From Pyxicephalus adspersus (taxonomy: Eukaryota; Chordata; Amphibia; Anura; Pyxicephalidae): a DNA stretch of 64,000 nt. Every line of letters starts with the position of its first letter. The stretch's first letter is position 1. Below the pieces are notes generated by a model. It saw only the letters and a program-made list of their open reading frames with translations, made no database searches and had not been told where the DNA came from. The stretch covers positions 30,699,819 to 30,763,818 of the forward strand of contig NC_092866.1 of the NCBI RefSeq assembly GCF_032062135.1. Reading direction: 5' to 3'. Made by a program: the position numbers and the translations under genes. This document shows, piece by piece, positions 54,290 through 64,000 of this stretch.

Positions 54290-54797
54290 GCTTACATAGT
54301 AGGTTAGGTTAAAAAAGACATGAGTCCATCACCTTCAATCACTAGGGAAATAAACATATACTACAGATAAAAAACTATATAAGACATAGTGGGTCCAGAG
54401 GAAGGCAAAAATAAAACCTGGTACAATTTGCTTTAACAGTGGAAAAAAATTCCATAACAATTTCATGAGGCAATCGGATGTTTCCTGGATTAACAGTCAC
54501 TGTTATTTTTACTTTAAAGCCTTAATACCCAGTCAGATTCTGTGCTTCTGGAAAAACATCTAGCTTTTTCTTATAGCAATATTTCTTTTAGTAGTTGCTG
54601 AAACTACTTCCTGAGGAAGCTGATTCCACATTTTCACAGACCTTACAGTGAAGAATTGCTTCCTTACCTGGATCTTAAACTTCTTTTCCTCCAGATGCAA
54701 AGAGTGCCCTCTTGTTCTTTGTAATGATCTCAAAGTGAATAATGGGGAAGAGAGTTATCTAAATGGACCGTTTATATATTTATACAGGGTGATCATA
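54290..54797 (-). pseudogene. CR1 3' fragment (minus strand)
   Basis: The reverse complement of the CR1 tail: acatagtaggttaggtt (54295), atgagtccatcaccttcaat, cctgaggaagctgattccac (54610), and VRSVKMWNQL / KKFKIQVRKQF-type coding on the minus strand. It is interrupted at 54798 by a TTAA element and is not resumed. Confidence 0.8.
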
Positions 54798-54888
54798 TTA
54801 ACCACCTGGCCGTTAAGCCCGACCATGTTCGGGGTAAAAAACTTTTGCAAAAAGTGTTAACCCCGAACTTTTCTCACCAGGTGGTTAA
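54798..54888. mobile_element. Miniature TTAA element, 91 bp
   Basis: TTAA at 54798-54801 and 54885-54888 flank ccacctggccgttaag and the inverse of ctcaccaggtgg. Inside, cgaccatgttcggggt and accccgaacttttc form a second inverted pair, so the element is nearly one hairpin. It may be the smallest derivative of the 943 family, or the end of a larger element that continues to the gap. Confidence 0.65.
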
Positions 54889-55440
54889 ATGTGAACAAAT
54901 GTTATATTGCAATCCGATTGTCATACATTGTATGACAATCCGATTACAACTGAAAGCAAATACTTACCCGGTCCTCGCAGCTCCTCGAGCAGCAATAAAA
55001 GATTTGCTATTGCTGCTGGCATCTGCAGTGAGATGTGAAGCACAATGCAGAAATCCTACATTGTGCTTTGCATCTCTCTGGAGATGCCAGCAGCAGCAGC
55101 TCCATCGTCCAGCGTGTGCCTGTGTGAGCAGGCAGGGAAATCCCCCCCTCACATCACCCCAGAGGATGAGTCATCTTCCGAGTGATGTGATTGGTGATGT
55201 ATGGGGGTGTGTCAGGGAGGGAAATTTAAAAGCAGATTACAATGTAATCTGCTTTTAAATTGTTTTTACAGTACAAAAACACCACACAACATGAAAAAAA
55301 AATAAAAGTACATTTTAAATTTTATTTTTAGATTACATTGTTGTCTATTATTTCATTATTGTTTTAAATTATTATTTATATTTATTTATTATATTATAAT
55401 TTATGATTATAATATAATAAATAAATATAATTATCATACC
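54889..55440. repeat. Fragment of the 8001-type TTAA element
   Basis: It shares with 8001-8889 the gctattgctgctggcatctg block, the tgtgaagcacaatgcag hairpin arm, the aaaagcagattac palindrome (55227-55260) and the AT-rich arm up to tataattatcatacc at the gap. Its order is inverted relative to 8001-8889. The outer end is in the gap. Confidence 0.7.
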
Positions 55441-56225
55441 NNNNNNNNNNNNNNNNNNNNNNNNNNNNNNNNNNNNNNNNNNNNNNNNNNNNNNNNNNNN
55501 NNNNNNNNNNNNNNNNNNNNNNNNNNNNNNNNNNNNNNNNNNNNNNNNNNNNNNNNNNNNNNNNNNNNNNNNNNNNNNNNNNNNNNNNNNNNNNNNNNNN
55601 NNNNNNNNNNNNNNNNNNNNNNNNNNNNNNNNNNNNNNNNNNNNNNNNNNNNNNNNNNNNNNNNNNNNNNNNNNNNNNNNNNNNNNNNNNNNNNNNNNNN
55701 NNNNNNNNNNNNNNNNNNNNNNNNNNNNNNNNNNNNNNNNNNNNNNNNNNNNNNNNNNNNNNNNNNNNNNNNNNNNNNNNNNNNNNNNNNNNNNNNNNNN
55801 NNNNNNNNNNNNNNNNNNNNNNNNNNNNNNNNNNNNNNNNNNNNNNNNNNNNNNNNNNNNNNNNNNNNNNNNNNNNNNNNNNNNNNNNNNNNNNNNNNNN
55901 NNNNNNNNNNNNNNNNNNNNNNNNNNNNNNNNNNNNNNNNNNNNNNNNNNNNNNNNNNNNNNNNNNNNNNNNNNNNNNNNNNNNNNNNNNNNNNNNNNNN
56001 NNNNNNNNNNNNNNNNNNNNNNNNNNNNNNNNNNNNNNNNNNNNNNNNNNNNNNNNNNNNNNNNNNNNNNNNNNNNNNNNNNNNNNNNNNNNNNNNNNNN
56101 NNNNNNNNNNNNNNNNNNNNNNNNNNNNNNNNNNNNNNNNNNNNNNNNNNNNNNNNNNNNNNNNNNNNNNNNNNNNNNNNNNNNNNNNNNNNNNNNNNNN
56201 NNNNNNNNNNNNNNNNNNNNNNNNN
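55441..56225. other. Assembly gap
   Basis: 785 undetermined bases. The left end of the autonomous hAT element and the outer end of the TTAA element are expected near here. Two other gaps lie at 16286-16436 and 45245-46151. Confidence 0.99.
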
Positions 56226-56429
56226 TGGTATCAGAATTAAATATCTGTATTTTTTACAGAAATACAAACATTTTTCAGTTTATTTTGATAGATTGCAAGA
56301 GTTATAAACAAAATAAACATTTCTGTATACTAAACATAAAAATATTTAATTATGAATCACAGCTCCGTTACAAGTGATATAGGCCTCAAAGTAGAGGCAG
56401 AGAGCCCTGAGGGAGGTGCTCCGTAAAAA

Positions 56430-56512
56430 AAAATTAGACAGTTATTATTATTAAACAGGATTTATATAGCGCCAACATATTACGCAGCGCTGTACATTAA
56501 ATAGGGACACAG
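56430..56512. repeat. SINE-like dispersed repeat
   Basis: ttattattattaaacaggat followed by ttatatagcgccaacatatt and acgcagcgctgtacattaaa is a sequence I recognise as a very common dispersed amphibian repeat (from memory). It sits between two diverged copies of a cacagctcc...ataggcctca block (56358-56420 and 56507-56570). Confidence 0.55.
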
Positions 56513-56659
56513 CTCCATTGCAAGATATAGGCCTCAGAGACAGAGTAGAGGTAGAGGGCCACAAGGGGGAGTAGAAGGAGATGCCGAAGGCTGTGAATGT
56601 GCTCTTCCCATCAAGGTGTCAGGAGGCCGTGCAGCAGTTGACGAGTAATCAGTACACTC

Positions 56660-59630
56660 TGCAGAGGGGGTGTTGAAGTCATTGCCGATCCTTTGCTTTA
56701 TTCATTTTAATAAAAGTGATTCGGGCAACATTTTCTGCAGAGAGCCGAATCCACTTGTCACTCAACCCAGCTGCACTGAACACTCTTTCAGATAACACAC
56801 TTGCGGATGGCAGGCAAGGATGCGAATGGCATGTTCTGCCAGCTCCGGCCACTGCTCAAGCTTGGATACCCAGTAGCCCAGTGGGTCCTGGCTTTGCAGG
56901 TTGCAGATGTCCCATGTAGAGCTCTGGTATTTCTGCATCATGACTGAGTAGCGCTGCTGAGTGTCATTGGCAATTGCTGCAGGACTGGCAGCTTGCTTCC
57001 TCTGAAAAAAAGCCTGCAAAGTTTGGCTTGGACAACCTCTACCACTGCTGCCACCCATGCCGCTTAAGGCAGTTGTTTGGCTTCCATGGCTGGTGGAACT
57101 GCCATAGGAATCCCTGCTGCTGCTGGCAGCCAGAATGGCTGAGCACAAGTCCCTTACAAGCACTTCTTGGTGGTGCTGCATTTTATTTCCCCTGTATTGG
57201 GGCAAGACGAGTTGTTATATCTCAGGCTTGTAACGTGGATCCAGTAATGTAGCAATCCAATAGTCATCAGTCTTTTTTTTTAGGTGTTGTATGCGCGGAT
57301 CTTTGGCTTTGCACTCCTGCATGAAGGTTGTCTCGTGGCTCAAACTTCCCACAGCTGAAGTAATTGTGGACCCACACTCCTGTGGGTCGAAAAGCAGCAC
57401 AGGGTCGTCGTCGTCATCGTTCTCCTCCGCCTGGTCTTGCCATCCACGGAACATACCGCCTTGTGTTTGGGTGGATGGATGCCATGTACCCTCAATATCC
57501 TCCTCTGCCCCTTCCTCCCCTTCTCCCATGCCTGCAATGTCCTCCTCATCCTTTTTCACCTCCTCTTCGTGGATTTGTGGTGCACTATACTTAGTAGGCA
57601 CTTAGTAGGCTTAGTAGGTGATGTTTGAAACATCATCTCTTGATCCAGCTTCCGTTCTGTGTCGTGTCTGAGATCCACCATCATCTGTTCCAGCAGGCAT
57701 ATGATGGGGATGGTCACTGACACAGGCCTGATCCCTGCTGATTATCTAGGTCGCCTCTTCAAAAGGTGACAATACAGTGCACAAGTCCTCAATTTGCATC
57801 CACTTGCAGGGCTGAAGAAAGGTAGTGTAGGTATACGTCTGAAACAAACAGACTCTGCCACGTAATCCACCACTGCGTTCTGTTGTTCAGCCAGCCGCTG
57901 CAGCATTTGAAAGGTGGAATTCCAACATGTGGCCACATCACAAAATAACCGGTGCACTGGCAGGTTGAGATTTCGCTGTAAATCCACCAATCTGGCACTG
58001 GCTGTGTCTCACACAGACACACAGTGTCCCTGGAGGAAGAGGTTGAGACACAAGAGTCAAAGGAGGAGGTGGAAGTGGAGGTTGAGGAGGAGATTGCATG
58101 GCGATGGGCTCTGGGCGGAGGTAGGTATGCAGGCCTTGCTGCAGCTGCATCTTCCCCTGCTGCCACCAAAGTTACCCAGTGAGCTGTATAGGAACTATAT
58201 CTTCCCACTCCATGCTTGCTCGACCAACTGTCAGTTGTCAGGTGCACCTTGCCAGAAAATGAGTGCTGCAGGACCATGGACACATTGCTCTGCCCGTGTT
58301 CATGCAAAGCAGGAACACATTTTTCTGCAAAATACTGTTGCTTAGCCATAACATACTGTGGGTTCCCGCAGAGGAATGTGTAACGGAGTGCATTGGAGTC
58401 CACCAGCCGGTAAGGGAGGTGCTCTAACGCATTCAGCTGTCCAATTGCCGCATTGAATAGCTTTGTTTTGGGGTCATTTGGGCCATATTTCCTCTTGCCT
58501 CCAGGATCTAGGGGGTGGAAGGTTGGATGCTGCTAATGCCAACCACAGAAAGATTGGACAACGGGATAGAAGTAGTTGGGGATGGCAATGATGCCTGGTC
58601 TTGACTGTTAGCAATGTGACGAACAGCAGCCGATCTGGTGGAGCCTGAAAAAGGTAATGCTCGGCTACATGCCCCACTCAAATTGCTAGCAGCAGCACGA
58701 GAACCTTTGGTGGCAGAAGTAGGCAGCGGAGGAAGATCGAGCAGTTTGAGCTTGTTTCTTGGGCGGAGGTGGTCGCGCAGAGCTCTCTGACCAGGTGTTC
58801 CCGCCAAGTTACTGGATGGTGGCTTTTTAAATGTGTGCTCATGCAACTTGCTCCAAGTTTGTTTGGGTTTTTGCCATCGTTTCAAGTGTTGAGCGCATAG
58901 TTTGCAGATATAGCGCATAGTTTGCAGATGACCATAGTGTTGTCATATGCAGCACATTAAAAAATGCCCACACGGACGAACATGTAACTGGGCCGAAAGG
59001 TGCTCTGGAGCTGGTGCTCGTGGTGGCGGTCCGCGGTTGTTGAGGCATAGCTGTGGTGACAGCTTCCGACGATGGACCACTATGATTTGTCTCACTGGTA
59101 CATGAAGAATGCAAAGTGTGGGCAGCTTTTCCCCTTCTAGGGCGCTCTGCAACCTCCTCCTCCTCTTCTTCCTGCCTATGATGATCTCCTTGTTCGCCCC
59201 ATGTCGGATCAAGGACATCATTGTCATCATCAGAAGAAACAGTTTCCCTGTATGTGCCAAAAGGAATCGAAAGGAATCTTAAAGGAATGCTTGTAGCTCC
59301 GCCTCTCCAACCCCTCGGTGGGACTCCTCTACATACTGCTGTACACGAGACTTTCCAGCCGCTGATAAAGAACTAGGAGGAACAGTTGTATCATGGACTG
59401 TTTGGGACACCTGTGAGGCCTGTGTCTGGGATGAAGAGGGGGGTACAATCACTTGACCCAGGCTAGGTCATGTACTCCACTATCTCTTGTTCATGGTGTG
59501 ATAATAATGGACGCCCACCACCTACAGCGCGCTTCTTGTTCTCGGGTCTGCAGCTAAAAACAAACTCATAATGCTTTGTTTGCCACCTGCCACCCCTGCC
59601 AAAGCTGCTCTTTCCTCTTTGGCCAGACAT
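56660..59630 (-). pseudogene. hAT transposase (BED zinc finger), decayed
   Basis: It starts at ATG 59630 (MSGQRGKSSFGRGGRWQTKH). A BED-type zinc finger follows across a frameshift (SSVWAFFNVL near 58965; ICKLCAQHLKR and TWSKLHEHTFKK near 58830-58905). The catalytic domain includes LTTDSWSSKHGVGRYSSYTA (about 58235-58176), an acidic insert, and YWIATLLDPRYKPEI near 57215-57260. The C-terminal dimerisation domain has PLGYWVSKLEQWPELAEHAI (about 56895-56836) and then a shifted SERVFS-type block. ZBED-like hAT enzymes have this order. Many stops; the 6-kb minus-strand layout matches an element ending at 60449. Confidence 0.8.
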
Positions 59631-59934
59631 TGTAGAAGTTTTTTTGTGTGGCTTGACACCCTGCAAAATACATTGTAGCTAATATGCTTTACAAAGTGTA
59701 AATTTGTACAGTAAGTGGATTTTTTTATTGGGGGGGGGGGGGGATGACACCAAAAATGCAAGTGCGCTGTGTGTGTTTTGTATGCAGCACTTTCCTTCAG
59801 TCGGGACGCTTGTAATATGCAGCACAGTATACAAACTATATACTGCAGTATTCACGGCTTCTGTGTGTCGCTCTCTCAGTACAAGTGTGATACTGTGAAT
59901 GCAGTCAGGGAGGGTACCCTACCTCTGGCTGCGT

Positions 59935-59985
59935 GTATGTATGTGACTGACTGTCTGTCTGTCTATCTATCTATCTAGCTAACAG
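59935..59985. repeat. TGTC/TATC microsatellite
   Basis: gactgactgtctgtctgtct followed by atctatctatctagcta in the 5' leader of the hAT element. A run of 14 G is nearby at 59732-59745. Confidence 0.85.
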
Positions 59986-60317
59986 TGAAACACTCTACCT
60001 AAGTACAGTAGATTTCAGGACTGCACCAATACAGTACAATCCAACAATCTATCTGACTAATAGTGTTAGTGTGACACAATCTAACTAAGTAAAGCACTTT
60101 TTTCTACTTTGACAAAGCAAGCCAAGCAGCACAGAAAGGTTGTGATGCTAGCAAATCTCTGTCAGGAGTGGTAAATGCAGGCACGTCCTGGCCTTATATA
60201 GGCCAATGGCTGCCCGGTGTGGCATGCAGTGACAGACAGCCAATCGGCTGCCTGCCACAACAAACATGGAGGGGAGCATCCCTGCTGTTATTGGAGAGTC
60301 CTAGGCATTATGGGGGA

Positions 60318-60449
60318 AGTCCCTAGGCATTGTGGGAGGGTCGAATTCGGGGTTTCAAATCCAACAAAATTCGGGTCGGGTTGGCCCGAATTCGAACGGT
60401 CATATTCGGGTCGAACATTAAGACGACCCCAATTCGAACAACAACACTA
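60318..60449. mobile_element. Right terminal region of the autonomous hAT element
   Basis: The end reads aattcgaacaacaacacta, whose inverse tagtgttgttgttcgaatt matches the right end of the 1997-3869 element. Just inside, gaacggtcatattcgggtcg parallels caaacagccatattcaggtc there. The next 8 bases, cttattac, lie inside CR1 sequence and should recur left of the other end, which is in the gap. Confidence 0.75.
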
Positions 60450-62060
60450 CTTATTACCCGTTGGAATCTAATTTTCAGTTTGTTTTTGTATAACAGACTC
60501 GAAACATTCCCATTTTTGTCCTGTGTTCTTTGAGGACAATATTGTCTCCCAGTCCAAGTCACAGAGAGCCGCCCTTAATAATTGGAAAATTTGCTCACTT
60601 AAAATTAAATGTTTCCTGCTTTCCTGTTTTTGCTTCCTGTTTACAGCTTACACTAAATGAGATCATATTATGGTACCTGCTACCCAGATTCTCTTTTATT
60701 TGCATATGTGTTTTAAGCTCTGCATTGTTAGAAAGAACTAGGTCCAGCAGAGTATCATTTCTAGTTGGGGCTTCTATAAACTGTACCATAAAATTATGTT
60801 GTATTAAATTCACAAATGTCCTCCCTTTTGCTGTTCCTGTAGTGCCACTACTTCAGTCAATGTCAGGGTAGTTGAAATCTCCCATAATTAAAACACTTCC
60901 ACTTTTTGCTGCTTTTTCTTTTCGTGCTAGTAGTTGATTTTCTATTTCTTCCTTAGCATTGGGGGGCCTATAGCAGACTTCAATATTAAATTGTGTGTTA
61001 TTCAACCCCACATTCAACTCCACCCATAATGCCTTAACCCTTATCACTTGTTCCGTCTGCAATTTCTTCTTTCACATTCACTTTCAGATCACTTCTCACA
61101 TACAGACAGACACCACCACCCTTTCGTTTGACTGTCTTTACGAAAGAGAGTATACTCAGGGATACTGACAGCCCATTTATGCGAAGAACAAAGCCAGGAT
61201 TCAGCAATACTAACTAAGTCATAATTCTCCTCACTTATTAAGGCTTCCAACTCCCCTATCTTGTTTGCTAGACTTCTAGCATTGGTGAACAGGCTCTTTA
61301 AACCATTGCTGCTTTTACCATCATTGTTTGCCAAATCCTTTTGTTTTTTAGTACAATTAGGACTACCATTATTTTTTCTTTTTAGATGTCTACAACTTTC
61401 AATTTCAAACACTTCAAGCACAATTTGTTGTCTGGTTGGCCCTTCTCCCAGTCCAGGGGTTTGAGGTGATGCTAAGGCAACTTCTCATATCTAATATGGA
61501 TGTTTCTGTTGAGACCTGATAACTGATTATCTGATTATTGGATGACCAAGAATTGGGAGGACTTGGGGTTTTGCTTTTGCTTCTTTGGTCCTCTCCAGGG
61601 ATAGGCTCATCAAATTCAAGATGATGGGATCTGGGGGGATATTTTACATCAGCTAGGCTTAATATGTATTTTCCTAATAGGAAATCCTTATTGCTGGCAG
61701 TGTTCTGAGACTCCTCCGTATTTTCTGGACGTGCTTGAAGATTGACCATTTTTTTTTTAAAGGCAGTTTTATCATTTGTCCGAACATGGACCAAGTCAGC
61801 TAGGTCATCCTTCAGCCATTTATCTTTCTGGTCCATCACATGCCAAACCCCGACACCAGGGACAAAGGCTGCTTATTTAGTTGAGGTGATCCTGGCAACA
61901 AATTGTTCTATCATACTACATTATGATAGAATCCCCTATTATCACCATTGTAGACCGCCATAAACCTTAACCATATCAGATAGATCCCTCTATTATCTTT
62001 TAGTGATAACAGAAAAATCTAGGGTTCCATCATTTATTTTTTTTACCTTCATATCTAAAT
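60450..62060 (-). pseudogene. CR1 LINE 5' half (ORF1 esterase, endonuclease), minus strand
   Basis: Read right to left: ORF1 with a GDSI block (about 61940), DLVHVRTND (near 61790-61765), and a linker. ORF2 follows with ESCRHLKRKNN, LKSLFTNARSLANKIGELEA (about 61310-61250), YDLVSIAESWLCSS, YTLFRKDSQTKG, then IEVCYRPPN (about 60985-60960), LIMGDFNYPDID (60888-60853, GDFN intact) and IEAPTRNDTLLDLVLSNNA (60780-60724). It is the same family as 4166-6674 but less damaged. It is interrupted at 60449 by the hAT element. The 5' boundary is approximate. Confidence 0.85.
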
Positions 62061-62298
62061 TAAACTTAGTAAGGTTGTTAGGTTGCACACAGGTGGAACC
62101 TCTATTTCTGAGAGCTCCTATCACTTCCATTACCTACAGTAACTTATATCTCTCTAATTTTCCTAACTAACCCTTACACATTTTCCTCATAAGAGAAAAG
62201 TGCCATTTTCCACTATTCCCACGGTTACACACATACTCCCAATGTCTTTGTCTACATTTTCTCACCATAAGTCCTTCTCTACTGTCTTTGCACTACAG

Positions 62299-62543
62299 CC
62301 CAATTACCTTCTGTTTACCAATGAAGTAGACTTACCCTTTAAATGGGGCTGTACTGTGCAGGAACAGGCAGCACAGAAGGACCTATGTTTGGGAAATGCA
62401 AACAAAACTCTCGACTGTAGCCCTTTAGATCTATGTAAGTACAGAGATGTAGAGGAGGAAGGTATATTAATTTACTGTAAAGGTATTCCCCAGTATGTAT
62501 GCACTGCACAGATAGGCCATCATTTTGGGAAACCGAGAGAAAG
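62299..62543 (+). CDS. Candidate exon of an unidentified gene
   Basis: An open frame of 81 codons lies between a strong acceptor (ctctactgtctttgcactacag, of which the last 18 bases are pyrimidine-rich; AG at 62297-62298) and a donor (gaaag|gtatgg, 62543/62544). It starts in phase 0 and ends in phase 2. It encodes a Cys-rich segment: FKWGCTVQEQAAQKDLCLGN, then CSPLDLCKYRDVEEEG and IYCKGIPQYVCTAQIG. Six cysteines suggest an extracellular or secreted domain. I do not recognise the family. It is not part of the neighbouring CR1 or LINE. It may be a host exon or a remnant of an unrelated element. Confidence 0.4.
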
Positions 62544-63040
62544 GTATGGATAAAAAAAAAACTTTTATAAAATGACTGAATAAATACTGTAGATAAAAAG
62601 GTTTTAAAAAAGGAACAGTAAATGAACGCTTATGATAAAGCAATTACTTAGTATATAACTACATACTCACAGAAACAGGAGCACACTTCTATTTAGGATA
62701 GAGGGCTATTTAGGAGCTAAAAGTAAGTTTTGAGACCCTTTAAAGTGTCATTGTTTCAACCCTGTAAATTAAATGGCCTCATGCTGAAATCCATCAGCCA
62801 CTCAGTTCATAAATATACACACATTTATATATATTGTGAGATCACCCGTAGCAACAGGGGGTGTTTCAAATAGGAAACAAGGTTTCCTATTAGCTAGCAA
62901 TCCAGCCCAACCTAGTGCTGTGGAGGACTCTAAGGCTCTAACCATACATCTTTTGTAACAAAGTCGGTGTCTTTACTCACAGTTCCCAGTTCACCTTGGA
63001 CCTCCTCCCAGCTCATATAAATAATTTTTTTTTATTTTTT
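62544..63040. other. No gene recognised; small hairpin
   Basis: AT-rich sequence. A perfect hairpin aataggaaac-aa-ggtttcctatt-type lies near 62869-62892. Nothing else is supported. Confidence 0.45.
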
Positions 63041-63044
63041 ATTT

Positions 63045-63985
63045 AGAATATTAACTGGTCTGGAAATAAACCGAGGTACTTGCTTTTACTTACCCTATAG
63101 ACTCCAGATAGGTAACCGGAAAGTTAAAATTAGCACCTTTGCGGATAATCTACTTCTCTATACTGCAAAACATAAAAAGTTTGCCAGCTATCCTTGATTT
63201 GTTAACACAATACGGTACTGTATCTGGGGAACTCCATAAATCTAGGAAAATCTAAAGCTTTATATTTGAAAAAATACACTAAGCAGAGATGGAACCATCA
63301 GTATCCTTTTGTATGGTCTAAGCACAGACTGAAGTACTTGGGTGTTCTGATTTCCAAACACCCCTCTAATCTTAACCACTCCAATGTTCCCCCACAATGG
63401 CTCTCGGTTAGGAGCAATTGCAAAAATGGGCCCCTCTGCAGCTTTTCTATGTAGGATGGATTCATTTTATAAAATAAATCTAATCTTCCCCAAAATTTTA
63501 TATACTTTACTAATGCCACATTAATAAAAACAATTGGATCTAAAGGGGATTTATAAACTGTTCAAAACATTTATCTGGGCAGGGAAGATTTCCAGGATAG
63601 CAATGTGTATACTTCAACAACCAGTTCAAAATGGACGTCTTAATTTCCCAAATATAGAGCTATATAATTGGGCAACAATTACTACATACATTAAGGATTG
63701 GATACATGGTACAGCCTGCTATGCTAATGCTTCCTTAGAGCAACAACTGACCCAAGGGACTTATCTTTTTTTTACCTCTTGCATATACAGAGAGAAATAT
63801 TGCCCCAATCTATCCTTCAGAATCCATTACTGTACTCTGCCTGGTACGTTTGACACAAAATCAGGAATACATTTCTCCACTCCTCCCTGTTCCTTCCTCT
63901 ATGGCGAAACAAGGATCTACATTTGGATAATGCAGGAACCGCAGGAGAAAAATCAAGGAGACCTAAGAGCACTAAAGGTTTGATC
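63045..63985 (+). pseudogene. L1-like ORF2 remnant (post-RT region)
   Basis: Traces of the RT palm (near 63140, a degraded F-A-D-N in tttgcggataatc) are followed by LKYLGVLISKHPSNLNHSNV (63321-63380), the post-RT segment, then LFKTFIWAGKISRIA (63552-63597), GRLNFPNIELYNWATITTYI (63631-63690) and a degraded end. The frame is open 63534-63983 but the copy is truncated at both ends. It is diverged from the L1s at 9919 and 44922, so a different LINE subfamily. Confidence 0.65.
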
Positions 63986-64000
63986 CTCAGTTAATTGTCC

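Noticed and set aside
57215..57630. Plus-strand open frames across the hAT transposase
   Set aside because: They are antisense to an acidic, Ser-rich coding stretch with clear hAT similarity on the minus strand.
1..64000. tRNA, rRNA or snRNA genes
   Set aside because: I saw no complete A/B-box cloverleaf or conserved rRNA/snRNA segment. A tRNAscan or Infernal run would be decisive.

Overview
The window looks like intergenic or intronic DNA from a large, repeat-rich vertebrate genome, most likely a frog. The basis is the mix of elements: CR1 and L1/Tx1 LINEs, a DIRS-type tyrosine-recombinase retroelement, Penelope-like elements, Harbinger, piggyBac and hAT transposons, a gamma-type endogenous retrovirus and Ty3/Gypsy. 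The single host exon I recognise, on the minus strand, looks like vertebrate DUS2. Species assignment is inference. No bacterial genes, CRISPR arrays or operons are present. There are three assembly gaps (16286-16436, 45245-46151, 55441-56225).

Layout. 1-4165: AT-rich element fragments, a TTAA-flanked element (943-1707) and a non-autonomous hAT element (1997-3869, perfect 8-bp duplication) carrying a Harbinger MITE and a minisatellite. 4166-29207: what looks like one CR1 LINE in three pieces (4166-6674, 9290-9918, 28430-29207). The first break holds a hAT element within which sits another hAT, within which sits a TTAA element. The second break, 18.5 kb, holds an L1, a hAT copy split by a DIRS element, a Penelope terminal repeat, an autonomous Harbinger with two interleaved antisense genes, an LTR-like repeat, a Myb/SANT-like multi-exon remnant, a second Penelope terminal repeat and a piggyBac transposase. 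29208-33640: 5'-truncated endogenous retrovirus (pol, env, 3' LTR). 33644-34985: Penelope-like element. 35203-44090: CR1 tail, an LTR/primer-binding-site fragment, a MITE, Gypsy pol on the minus strand, a tandem repeat, a Tigger-like element, a TTAA element, a Penelope terminal repeat and a decayed L1. 44528-44747: the DUS2 terminal coding exon (minus). 44922-51093: an L1 with an 18-bp target-site duplication, itself interrupted twice. 51094-56225: unique-looking DNA, tandem repeats and repeat fragments. 56660-60449: a decayed autonomous hAT inserted in a minus-strand CR1 (60450-62060). 62299-62543: an unidentified exon-like reading frame. 63045-63985: another LINE remnant.

How the parts relate. 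Several elements appear as autonomous/non-autonomous pairs: the hAT transposase at 56660-59630 shares a terminus with 1997-3869, and the Harbinger at 21653 shares a terminus with the MITE at 2301-2731. Hammerhead-ribozyme-like cores recur in six Penelope-type terminal repeats, and SGNH-hydrolase domains occur in both CR1 ORF1 and the DIRS element. Nearly every coding frame is broken, so most CDS-like regions are given as pseudogenes.
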